A DNA stretch of 18,156 nt, taken from Burkholderiaceae bacterium. Lineage in GTDB: Bacteria > Pseudomonadota > Gammaproteobacteria > Burkholderiales > Burkholderiaceae_E. Both the position numbers and the translations under genes were made by a program. The notes beneath the pieces are model-generated. The model saw only the letters and a list, made by a program, of their open reading frames with translations, was not told the DNA's origin and did not search any database. Position 1 is the first letter of the stretch. Each line of letters begins with the position of its first letter. Of the stretch, positions 1 through 10,265 are shown in pieces. The stretch is taken from NCBI GenBank assembly GCA_019428955.1, contig JAHYJF010000036.1:1-18156 (forward strand). Reading direction: 5' to 3'.

Positions 1-1110
1 CAGCAGATCGCGGCAGCGTGAGAAGGTGGCAAACAACTGATCGTCGAGGTCGTTACGGTCGGTGAGCACGACCAGCGTTGGGTTCTCCATGGCCGGCTCG
101 CGGATGATGCGGCCAGCATAGAAAGCCATCGTCAGGCTCTTACCCGAACCCTGCGTGTGCCACACCACGCCCACGCGCCGGTCACCGAGCTTTCCGCCCG
201 GCGCGCGGCCGGCTTCGTATCGGCCGCCGGGCTCCGCCGCGCGATGCAACTCCGCGGCGCGCAGCGTCTCGCCCACGGCGACCTGCACCGCGTGGAACTG
301 GTGGTAGCCGGCCATCTTTTTGACTATGCGTCCGCCGTCGTCTTCGAACACGATGAAGTCGCGTAGCAGGTCCAAAAAACGCCGTGGTGCGCACAGCCCC
401 TCGATCACCACCTGCAATTCGGTCAAGTGCGGATCTGCCAGGGCCTCGCCCGCGATCGTGCGCCAGGGCTTGAACCATTCCCGCCCCGCGCCGAGCGCGC
501 CCACCCGTGCCTCCACGCCGTCGGAAACCGCCATCAGCGCGTTGGGCGTGAAAATCGTGGGCACTTCGGCCTGATAGGTCTGCAACTGCTGGTAGGCGCT
601 CCAGATCGTGGCGTTCTCGGCAGCGGCGTTTTTAAGCTCGACCACGACTAGAGGCAGGCCGTTCACAAAGAGCACCACGTCCGGGCGGCGCGAGTGTTTG
701 TTCTCGATAACGCTGAACTGATTGACCGCCAGCCAGTCGTTGTTGGTGATTTGGTCGAAGTCGATGACCCGTGCCTGAGCGCCCCGAATGTCGCCGTCAC
801 GGTCGCGGTACTCGACGGTTACGCCATCCACCAGCAGGCGGAGCAGCGCGCGGTTGCGCACGATGAGCTCCGCGCCTTCGGGGCGAGTCAGTTTGCGGAA
901 GGCGTCGTCCAGCGCCTCTACGGGGAGCGCCGGGTTGAGCCGGGCGAGCGCATCACGCAGGCGTTGAGATAGGAACACCTGCCCGTAGTCGTCGCGTTCC
1001 GCAGCGGGTTCACCGGGGGCGATCTCGGCGCCGTTGCGGATCTGCCAGCCCGCACCTTCGAGCCAGGCGAGTGCGGCCTGCTCTACGACGGACTCCGTAA
1101 AGCCGCTCAT
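1..1110 (-). CDS. hsdR: Type I restriction enzyme R subunit (HsdR), N-terminal 370 residues, cut by window edge
   Basis: HsdR is the ATP-dependent translocase and nuclease subunit of a type I restriction enzyme, acting with HsdM and HsdS on unmethylated DNA. The frame is open from ATG at 1110 to position 1 and continues outside the window. The N-terminal nuclease domain is visible: PD at residues 143-144 (RRPDVVLF), then VVVELKN with E158 and K160, the PD-(D/E)xK pattern. Further on is the helicase Walker A motif TQGSGKS (K324), followed by motif Ia, LVVLTDRNDLDDQLF. The start ATG overlaps the stop of the RhuM-like gene by 4 bases (ATGA), so translation is probably coupled. No frameshift is visible in the part present. 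Whether the remaining helicase and C-terminal domains are intact cannot be seen. Confidence 0.95.
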   Translation of the reverse strand, partial: MSGFTESVVEQAALAWLEGAGWQIRNGAEIAPGEPAAERDDYGQVFLSQRLRDALARLNPALPVEALDDAFRKLTRPEGAELIVRNRALLRLLVDGVTVEYRDRDGDIRGAQARVIDFDQITNNDWLAVNQFSVIENKHSRRPDVVLFVNGLPLVVVELKNAAAENATIWSAYQQLQTYQAEVPTIFTPNALMAVSDGVEARVGALGAGREWFKPWRTIAGEALADPHLTELQVVIEGLCAPRRFLDLLRDFIVFEDDGGRIVKKMAGYHQFHAVQVAVGETLRAAELHRAAEPGGRYEAGRAPGGKLGDRRVGVVWHTQGSGKSLTMAFYAGRIIREPAMENPTLVVLTDRNDLDDQLFATFSRCRDLL

Positions 1111-1541
1111 GCCGCCGGCCCCGCGAGCATATTCATCACCAGCCGGATCATCACCTCCCTGTCCCTCGGCGCCGATTCGGCCAGGTGCTCACGCGGCGTG
1201 CTGGCGGCCCATTGGCGGAAGCGCACCCCGCGGCGGGAATTGACGCGATAGCCAACGGAGATGATGGCGTCGAGGTTGTAATGCTTCAGCCTGCGCTTGA
1301 CCTGGCAGTTGCCTTCCGTTTGAACTGCTAAGAAATCCTTAGCAGTTGCCAGCTCCTCCAACTCACCGTCGGCATAGATCTTCTTCAGGTGCATCAGCAC
1401 GTTTTCGGGCGTCGTCTCGAAAAGCTCTCCCATCTGTCGCTGGGTCAACCAAACCGTGTCGTGGTCGAGCTTCACATCCACCCGTACGCCGCCGTCGGGC
1501 GCCTCGTAGACGAGGACTTCACCGCCTGGAGCCTGCGCCAT
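1107..1541 (-). CDS. RhuM-family protein, C-terminally shortened
   Basis: About 144 residues matching the start of the RhuM family, named from a Salmonella pathogenicity-island protein; its biochemical role is unclear. The recognisable core runs from VWLTQRQMGELF (a helix-turn-helix-like segment) through HLKKIYADGELEE, VQTEGNCQVKR, HYNLDAIISVGYRVNS and RFRQWA. Family members I know are roughly 300 residues or more. Here the similarity fades after RFRQWAASTPREHLA and the protein ends about 25 residues later, so the C-terminal half is missing. The previous gene stops inside GTGATG at 1544-1539. Either the GTG (1544) or the ATG (1541) could start it. A GGGAGGG Shine-Dalgarno lies 5 or 8 bases upstream respectively, and I chose the ATG. 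It overlaps hsdR by 4 bases. RhuM genes do turn up as passengers in type I loci. Confidence 0.8.
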   Translation of the reverse strand: MAQAPGGEVLVYEAPDGGVRVDVKLDHDTVWLTQRQMGELFETTPENVLMHLKKIYADGELEELATAKDFLAVQTEGNCQVKRRLKHYNLDAIISVGYRVNSRRGVRFRQWAASTPREHLAESAPRDREVMIRLVMNMLAGPAA

Positions 1542-1779
1542 CACACTGCCCTCCCGATGAAATTCTCGAACAACTCCACTTCGGTCAGCGGAATGACCGG
1601 CGCAATCTCGTCACGAGCTTTGACGTCTGCGATCTTGCCCGCATCCACCGCAGCCTTCAGGTCTGCCGATCTCTTGCCGCTGAGAGTCTTGTGCACTCCG
1701 GCGATCCGATCGGCAAAGTCGATGTACGGCGGCAAGTCCAGGCTGCAAGAGCTGTTGGCAGGTGACACCGCGTTGGCGT

Positions 1780-1783
<4 letters not shown>
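1541..1783 (-). CDS. Unrecognised 80-residue protein inside the type I RM operon
   Basis: A short open frame fitted exactly between hsdS and the RhuM-like gene. Its ATG (1783-1781) overlaps the hsdS TGA as ATGA, and its own TGA overlaps the next start (GTGATG). That tight packing on both sides argues it is a real, coupled gene. I do not recognise the product. It is soluble-looking, with no membrane segment or signal peptide. It is moderately charged in the middle (GKRSADLKAAVDAGKIADVKARDEI) and has an acidic, hydrophobic C-terminus (LTEVELFENFIG). It could be an antitoxin-like or subunit-interaction peptide, or the remnant of a longer gene; the sequence does not decide this. Confidence 0.6.
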
Positions 1784-3100
<1,317 letters not shown>

Positions 3101-3134
3101 CTTTCCGGCACTCGGCCAGCTGGCCCCTACCGCG

Positions 3135-3173
3135 AAATGCACGCGCCGCGCAAATGAATGGACGCGTGCATTT
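3135..3173. repeat. 11-bp inverted repeat with 17-base spacer
   Basis: The arms AAATGCACGCG (3135-3145) and CGCGTGCATTT (3163-3173) are perfect reverse complements. A second, overlapping pairing exists between GCAAATG (3150-3156) and CATTTGC (3169-3175), so two alternative hairpins are possible. It lies between the AlbA_2 gene and hsdS. No T-run follows in the transcribed direction, so a simple rho-independent terminator is unlikely. It could be a binding site or RNA structure. Confidence 0.6.
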
Positions 3174-3226
3174 GCCATGCTTTCGCGTGTATTGCTGGCG
3201 GATCCGGCACCAGGCACGGGGGACGA

Positions 3227-3266
3227 ATAACCGCGCCCGATCACCTGATAACCGCGCGCGGTTATC
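3227..3266. promoter_or_regulatory. Operator-like cluster: perfect 20-bp palindrome plus an extra half-site
   Basis: GATAACCGCGCGCGGTTATC (3247-3266) is a perfect 20-bp palindrome directly after the TAA of the AlbA_2 gene. A third copy of the half-site, ATAACCGCGC, lies at 3227-3236, spaced 21 bp from the matching half at 3248, about two helical turns. Phased half-sites suggest binding by a dimeric or oligomeric protein. The winged-helix domains of the neighbouring AlbA_2 protein make it a plausible candidate, but that is inference. In RNA the palindrome would form an 8-bp stem with a CGCG loop. Confidence 0.5.
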
Positions 3267-4954
3267 TTATGCGCGGCGCTCATACCAAGCTCCCTTCTTG
3301 GTGCCCCGCTGCACCAGCCTCGCGTCTTCACACAACCGCAGCAACAGCCGGTAGGCTTGATCGGGCGAGAGGCGACAGAGTTCGGCGACTTCTCCTCGTG
3401 TGATCCGCCCGTGTTTTTCCACGTATTGCAGCACCATCTGTTCCTGCTGCAGCGGCTCGAAGCCGCGCTGACGAACATAGCCGGCCTTGTCGCCGAGCAG
3501 CCTATAGGTCGCGGCGGAGAGGTGCCAGGTGCGGCCTTTCTTCTGGCCGCGCTCTTCGACGAGCCCGGCTTCGACGAGGCGGTGCAGCGCGACGCGGGTT
3601 TGGCTTTCGGGCTTCTGCACGAGGCGGGCGGCCTCGTCGGTGGTGAGGCTGCGCGCCTGCCACAGGGTGTTGAGGATGAGCAGTTCGTCGAGTGCGAGAT
3701 CGCGCCCGTGCTGGGCTTCGGTCACCAGCAGGCGCACGAAGTCGAGGTTGGCCGCGCCGCCGGGAATGACGACGCTCACCGTGGCTTCGTTGCTGCGCGC
3801 GTAGGACGGTGCGGAGCGGCCGTTACGCAGTTGTTCGTAGAAGATGGTGTCGATACCGCGCGCGGTGCGCTCGACGATGCCGGCACGCTTGAAGGCGTCG
3901 GCCAGCAGCGGGTTGCGCGGGCGCGGCGTGGTGACGAGCAGGTTGTCCAGCCGCACGCCCTCGGGAAAGCCGCCGGGACTGGTGATCTCGATATGGTCGG
4001 TCTGCCACTGGAAGTGCACGGCGCCCAGACGCAGGTAGTCACGGTGGATCAGGGCATTGGCCAGCGCCTCGCGCAACGCGCGTTCCGGGTAGTCGGGCAC
4101 GCCCACGCGCAGCAGGCCCACCATCAGCTCCTGCTCGCGATTACGGGCGCGGATGCGCGCCTCGCACTCTTCCATCACGCGCAAGAGCGGCCAGCGGAAG
4201 AAGTCGTTGACCTCCACGTCGAGCCCGCGCAGCACCTGAAAGGCGACCTCGTGACCGGGCATGTAGCGGCGCAGGGCGTCGTCCTTGGCGAAGAGCAGCA
4301 GGGCTGCCAGCCGCACGCCGCGCACGCCGCCGTTGGCGTCCACCACGCCCAGCGCCTTGGCCAATTCCAGATCGGGCAGGTCGAGCAGGGATTCGTCGCT
4401 GCGCCCGCGCCGCTCGCGCACGCTGCGCCGGAAGCGCTCGAACTCCAGCGGGTCGAGGTGTTCCCAGCGCGCATCGGCGACGATCTGCGACGAGGGGTCG
4501 AGCAGTCCGCGGTCGGCCTGCAGCGACTGCACGGCGTAGCCGTCCATGGGCACGCAGGCGGGCCTGCCGTCACCGCCCAGCGTGCGCCGCAGAAAGACGC
4601 CGTCGCTGGTGGCCACCGGCTGGCGTTGCGCCGGCACTTCGATAGCGAGCACCGCGCGGCCTTCGACCGTCGCGCTTTCGACCTGCACCGCGACCGAAGG
4701 ACGGGTGCGGTTGGCGATCAAGGCTGCGACTCTGGCAGGGTCGGTCGTCTCGCCATGCCGGGGTCGCGTGCCGGTGATGCGGCCATCGTCTTCCACGCCG
4801 ATGAGCAGCCACGCGGACTCGGTCCCAGCCCGATTGGCGAGGCACACAATGGCCTCGACGAGGTCGCGATCGTTGAGCCGCGCGCGTTCTTCGCCCTTGA
4901 ACTCGACGGCGAGCGTTTCGCCGGCCGCGATCAGGTGGTGCAGCGCCTGCGGCG

Positions 4955-4958
<4 letters not shown>
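3267..4958 (-). CDS. AlbA_2 / GHKL-ATPase / winged-helix protein inside the RM operon
   Basis: A 563-residue protein of the family often annotated as putative transcriptional regulator or ATP-binding protein (Schlafen AlbA_2 family). The N-terminal AlbA_2 domain covers about residues 8-135, with the hallmark LAVEFKGEE (17-24) and LLIGVEDDG. A GHKL-type ATPase region has its N-box at REALANALIHRDY (296-308) and a glycine motif, ITSPGGFPEGV (325-335), followed by RNPLLADAFKRAGIVE. Two winged-helix units end the protein (about 425-480 and 505-560). There is no signal or membrane segment, so it is cytoplasmic. The ATG overlaps the hsdM stop (ATGA). Its true role is unknown; regulation of the operon or a defence effector are both possible. 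It sits where hsdM and hsdS would normally adjoin, so it looks like a later arrival. Confidence 0.88.
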
Positions 4959-6562
<1,604 letters not shown>

Positions 6563-6734
6563 TGTTTACCTCTTGAGTAATCGAGCGGCGTGAGCTTCGC
6601 GAATCGCCGTAGTCTGCATTGGTTAAGCGCTGAATGCTATCCCACGAAGGTGGCTGGCAAGCCGCCAGGTGCGAGCCGAATTCGATCCTTCCTTGGGTAC
6701 TTCACCCACTTGGGCGATATCCAAAGCGTGTATT
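6563..6734 (-). promoter_or_regulatory. Upstream region of the hsd operon
   Basis: The 172 bases between the hsdM GTG and the IS element must hold the operon promoter and leader, unless transcription enters from the IS. A Shine-Dalgarno GAGGT is clear. Promoter boxes are not: TTGCCA followed 15 bases later by TAGCAT is a weak candidate. No convincing RNA gene or protein gene is seen; a 61-codon plus-strand frame (6590-6775) has no recognisable content and runs into the IS. Confidence 0.4.
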
Positions 6735-6736
6735 TA
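6735..6736. repeat. TA target-site duplication, left
   Basis: The TA dinucleotide abuts the left inverted repeat, matching the TA at 7840-7841. Duplication of TA is the known hallmark of IS630-family insertion. Confidence 0.7.
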
Positions 6737-6762
6737 CTTATAAGTCAGAAATATAGGCGACA
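6737..6762. repeat. IS630 terminal inverted repeat, transposase 3' side
   Basis: Begins CTTATAAGTCA directly inside the TA. Matches the complement of 7814-7839 at 20 of 26 positions. The transposase TAA (6740-6738) lies inside it. Confidence 0.8.
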
Positions 6763-7772
6763 CGCGGGTGTTTAAAGAACGAACGCACCAAGGCAGGATT
6801 GTTACCGATTTCGGCAAGTTGATCGTCAATGCGCTGTTGCAGCTTTTCGCCCTTCTGCAGGGGTCTGCGCGCATTGCCCGTGCGCTTTGCATGGCTCCAC
6901 ACCAGCTCATCGGGATTGAGTTCCGGCGCCTAACCGGGCAGCAAGTGCAGCGTCAACTTGCCTTCGGTGGTGGCCACGTACTTTTTGACCCGTTTGGTCT
7001 TGTGCGCGGGCAGGCCGTCGAGCACCAGGTGCAGCGCCCGTTTGCGTCGGGCCATCAGCCGCTTGAGCAGTTCGACAAAGCGTTCGCCGTTCAAGGCCCC
7101 GGCATACGTGACAAACCAGAACGCCCCCTTGGCGCTGACCGCCGAAGCGGCGCTGATGCTCTGCCGTTGTCCGGGCACGCGGACGACCGGCGTTTGACCC
7201 TTCATCGCCCAGGTCTTGCCGTGCACCGCATCGGCGCGGAATCCGGATTCGTCCCAGAAGTAGATGTCTGCCCCTTGGGCCCTGGCCTGCTTGGCGATCG
7301 CGGGGTAGCTCTCGCGTTGCCAGCGCTCGATCGCCTCCGGATCGCGTTGATACGCACGTTGCAGCGGCTTCTGGGCGGTCAACCCCAGCCGCGCCAGCAA
7401 TCCGCCCACCGAAGCCAGGCTCAGGCGGACCTCGAATTTCTGTTCCATCAACGTCTGCACGATCTGCCGCGTCCACAATCCGAAGTCGAACCCGTACTGC
7501 ATCGGGTTCTTGCCGTTGATCCAACGGAACACCTGCCGCTCCTGGGTGGCCGTGAGCTTGCGCGGTCGGCCGGTGCCCTTGCGCGAGTGCAGTACCTTGG
7601 GGCCGCGGCCGCGTCCCCGCACCGCCGCGCGGCACTTGAACGCCCAGGAACGATGCAAGCCAAACGAGGCCGCCACCGCCGCCGGGCGCTCGCCTTCCAC
7701 CATGCGCTGGACGGCCATCAACCGCATCGCTTCCAACGTCTTGTGATCGAGTGTGCGTCCGTCACGTTTCAT
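6738..7772 (-). pseudogene. IS630-family transposase interrupted by an in-frame TAG
   Basis: The DDE transposase would be 344 residues from ATG 7772 (MKRDGRTLDHKT). An upstream in-frame ATG at 7811 adds 13 residues but is less like the family start. An N-terminal helix-turn-helix region is followed by the catalytic Asp in YFWDESGF (D174) and Asp in LHLVLDGLPAHK (D252). Codon 281, expected to be Tyr in LPGYAPELNP, is TAG (6932-6930). The same frame then stays open for 63 more codons (APELNPDELVWSHAKRT ... YISDL) to TAA at 6740-6738. The stop removes the third catalytic residue, the Glu in APELNPDE. A single transversion from a Tyr codon explains it. Confidence 0.9.
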
Positions 7773-7813
7773 TTCGGCATGCCTTGGCGGTGAAGACACC
7801 AAGTATAGCATAT

Positions 7814-7839
7814 TGTCCGCTAAATTATTGACTTATGAG
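7814..7839. repeat. IS630 terminal inverted repeat, transposase 5' side
   Basis: Reads TGTCCGC...TGACTTATGAG on the plus strand, directly followed by TA. The last bases, ATGAG, form the first codon and part of the second codon of the DUF3330-like gene. Confidence 0.8.
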
Positions 7840-8023
7840 TAATGTTGAAAAACCAAGCGAACCCCAATTGGTCGCCTGCGATATCTGCCTGAAGGAAATC
7901 CCGGTCTCCGAGGCCAAGGTTGCAGAATCTGCCGACTATGTCGCGCATTTTTGCGGCCTGGAGTGTTTCGAGCAGTGGCAGAAGACGAACGACCAGCACA
8001 AGGACCAGGCTAGGAAGGCTTGA
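7835..8023 (+). CDS. Small four-cysteine protein, DUF3330-like
   Basis: A 62-residue protein with C15-x2-C18 (ACDIC) and C40-x3-C44 (FCGLEC), spaced like a small zinc-binding fold. The stretch LVACDICLKEIPVSEAK and the following DYVAHFCGLEC resemble DUF3330 proteins as I remember them; function unknown. Its ATG is the last part of the IS630 inverted repeat, so the insertion created or replaced the present start. No good Shine-Dalgarno precedes it. The 3' end overlaps the aminopeptidase pseudogene by 14 bases on the opposite strand. The coding part is likely real, but current expression is doubtful. Confidence 0.65.
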   Translation: MSNVEKPSEPQLVACDICLKEIPVSEAKVAESADYVAHFCGLECFEQWQKTNDQHKDQARKA

Positions 8024-10114
8024 AACGCGCGGCTCTCGCCAAGAGGTCCGAACGTTGCAGGACCAGGGCCCGCAGGCGAGGCGGATAGCCTGGCGGCAAT
8101 TGGGCCACGAACTGCTGCACCACCTGGGCAATCGCTGGCGACGAGTGGCCGCCCAATACTGCCCCCAACCAGGCGGTATCGAAGAACAGGTTGCCGCTGC
8201 GGTTGACGGTAAGCACCATCGCAAGCGCCGGTGCCACCAGCGGCGCGGAGGATGCGCCACGCAGCGGATGGTGCAGCCAGCGCAGGCCTTCGGCGACCCA
8301 CACTTCGTGACGGCGGTTGGCCGGCTCAGAAAGTTGCCGCAACCAGCGTTCGCGCACCAGCGGGTCAGCCGCGAGAGCAGGGCGCACAAATTCGAAGCGC
8401 GCCCGCCGGTCGGGAACGCAGCAACTCCTCCAGGGCCGGGGCGCGTTCCTGGCGCTGCTCGGGGGAGAGAAAGAGCCACCACAGAGCCGACCACGCCACG
8501 GCCCCGGGTGAGCGGGTCGTCGATGAGGGTCAGGTTCTCGAGCAGATAAGCGGTCGACTGTCGATAGAGCCGGAACTCGCCGTAGCCCCAGATCTGGCCG
8601 CCAGCGAGCACGTATTGCGGCACGCACTCTCCCAGCTTTGATGTCAGGCCGGCCACGGCATCGATCAGCTCGACCACGACTCGCTTGCGCTGCCCATTGC
8701 AGCCGATGGTGACACGCAACTGTTGCGGCCACAGCCGGTCGCGCCCCAGCGGATCGGCCTGCAGCAGTTTCAGCCGCGGCAGTCCCAGGTGGTGTTGCCA
8801 AAGGAGTAGCGGCGCAAGTAGCCGCGCAGTCCCTCGCGAAACAGCTCTTCTCCCAGCAGCGCCTCGAGCTGGCGCATCACGACTGGAGACTTCTCATAGA
8901 TGATCGGTTTGTAAAGGCTGCCGGCAGCGCCGAGGTTCTCGAGCGGCTGCCTGATCGCATTGGTGCCGGCGCTGCGCTCGACCGCGTAGGCATCGCCATG
9001 GTGATCGAGAAAGAACTGCAGTTCGTGATTGAGCTCGGGGAACAGCGGGTCGGCGATCTTGGAAGCCATGAAGTTGGCGAAGACTTCCTTGGTCCAGACG
9101 TCATCGAACCATTTCATCGTCACCAGGTCACCGAACCACATGTGCGCGGTCTCGTGGGCGATGGGGCGCGCCCGCGACAGCAACTGGCGCTGCGTTGCAG
9201 ACTCCTCGAGCAGCAGGCTCTCGGCGCGGTAGTGGATATCGTCGGCGTGTTCCATGCCGCCAAACGGGAAGGCCGGAATGAGCACGAAATCGAACTTGCC
9301 GAACTGATACTTGATGCCGGTGTAGCGTTCCATGAAGGCCAGAGACTGGGCATGCAGATCGAACAATGCCTCCCGGTTGCGGGCCAGCTTGGCGCCATCG
9401 GTCTCGCGATGGAACATCCGCATCGTGCGCCTGTCGCGTTGGGCGGTCTCGAGCTGGAACTTGCCCACGGCAAGGGACACCAGATAAGTCGCCAGTGGCT
9501 TGGTCCGGGCAAAGCGCACTCGAGTCCTGGTTCCCAGTTCGCGTCGTTCCAGCTCGGCGCCGTTGGCAACCGCGCGCCAGGCGGCGGGATGTTCGACGGT
9601 GACGCTCCAGCGCCCCTTCAGATCGGGCTGGTCGAAGCAGGGCAGGGCCTGGCGGGCATGGGCCGGAACGAACAGGGTGTAGAGCAGGTCGTCACTGCGA
9701 TTCAGGGGCGCATCGCCGGCGGTGAAGTCGATCCGCACCGCATGAGCGCCGCGCCGCAGGATGCCTGGCGCAATGACGATATGTCCGTTGACCTGCTTGG
9801 CGGCGATTTCCTTGGCGTTGGCTGTGACCCGCTGCGCGTGGGTGCCCCGGGATCGAAGTCGATGACCAGAGGGCGCCGGGGTCGGCCAGGGTGAAATGCA
9901 ACGTGTTGGTGCCGGTTATCGGCTCGGAGCGCCGTTCGGGAATCGACAGCGCGAGCTCGTAGCGCAAGTCCCGGATCTGGGCCGCTCGCTGCGTGGCCAG
10001 TGCCAGTGAAACGCCCGGAGATGGGGAGAGAGTTTCGCCGGCAGCGGAGGCTGCTGCGGCGAAGGTGGCGGCAGTCAGGACAGGCACCAGCAACAGTTGA
10101 ATCGATCTCAGCAT
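8010..10114 (-). pseudogene. M1-family metallo-aminopeptidase, degraded
   Basis: Family members are secreted zinc aminopeptidases of roughly 850-900 residues. A signal peptide is present from ATG 10114 (MLRSIQLLLVPVLTAATF). The catalytic region survives in one frame (9738-8770): GGMEHAD (9241-9261), HETAHMWFG with the zinc motif at 9142-9156, and TKEVFANF for the third zinc ligand. Around it the gene is broken. An apparent 2-base gain lies near 9867-9872 and a base loss at the G-run 9844-9851. A frame change with missing sequence falls at about 8775-8785, and another base loss at 8501-8508. Further losses appear near 8479 and 8401-8422. The tail, in a third frame (RFEFVRPALAADP ... HHPLRGA ... 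RSDLLARAARF), ends at TAG 8010-8012. The missing segments are judged from memory of the family. Confidence 0.88.
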
Positions 10115-10239
10115 CTGGCGATCTCGCGCGAAGTCTCTCGGCGCGGATGGATCTCGTTGCCGGTGACGCATTGGGGTCTGAAAAGAAGCCCGACTCCGGC
10201 GACGCGCTCGAGCTGCCAGCGCTGCGGGGCGATCTTCAT
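10108..10239 (-). CDS. Possible 43-residue small protein
   Basis: ATG at 10239 has a good Shine-Dalgarno (GGGAGAGG, about 2-4 bases off). The frame starts 26 bases after the racemase stop and overlaps the aminopeptidase start by 7 bases. The product (MKIAPQRWQLERVAGVGLLF...) is basic and unrecognised. It could be a leader-type coupled frame for the once-functional peptidase gene, a remnant, or chance. Confidence 0.25.
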   Translation of the reverse strand: MKIAPQRWQLERVAGVGLLFRPQCVTGNEIHPRRETSREIARC

Positions 10240-10265
10240 GGCCTCTCCCAACCATGGCGAGCGAC

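Larger units (their letters stand above)
6737..7839 (-). mobile_element. IS630-family insertion sequence, 1103 bp, complete ends
   Basis: The ends are 26-bp imperfect inverted repeats: 6737-6762 (CTTATAAGTCAG...GCGACA) and 7814-7839, whose complement reads CTTATGAGTCAA... with adjustments, matching at 20 of 26 positions. The element is flanked by TA on both sides. Length, TA duplication and the DDE transposase all fit IS630. It lies exactly between the restriction-modification locus and the older chromosomal genes to the right. The transposase carries a nonsense mutation, so the copy is probably not autonomous but could be moved in trans. Confidence 0.88.

Noticed and set aside
6590..6775. 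Small plus-strand frame running into the IS element
   Set aside because: No recognisable content and no clear ribosome-binding site. It crosses the IS boundary, so it cannot be an old gene.
8010..8801. A 263-codon frame taken as an independent gene
   Set aside because: Only its C-terminal half (from about RFEFVRPALAADP) resembles the M1 peptidase tail. The first half is an out-of-frame reading of the same pseudogene.
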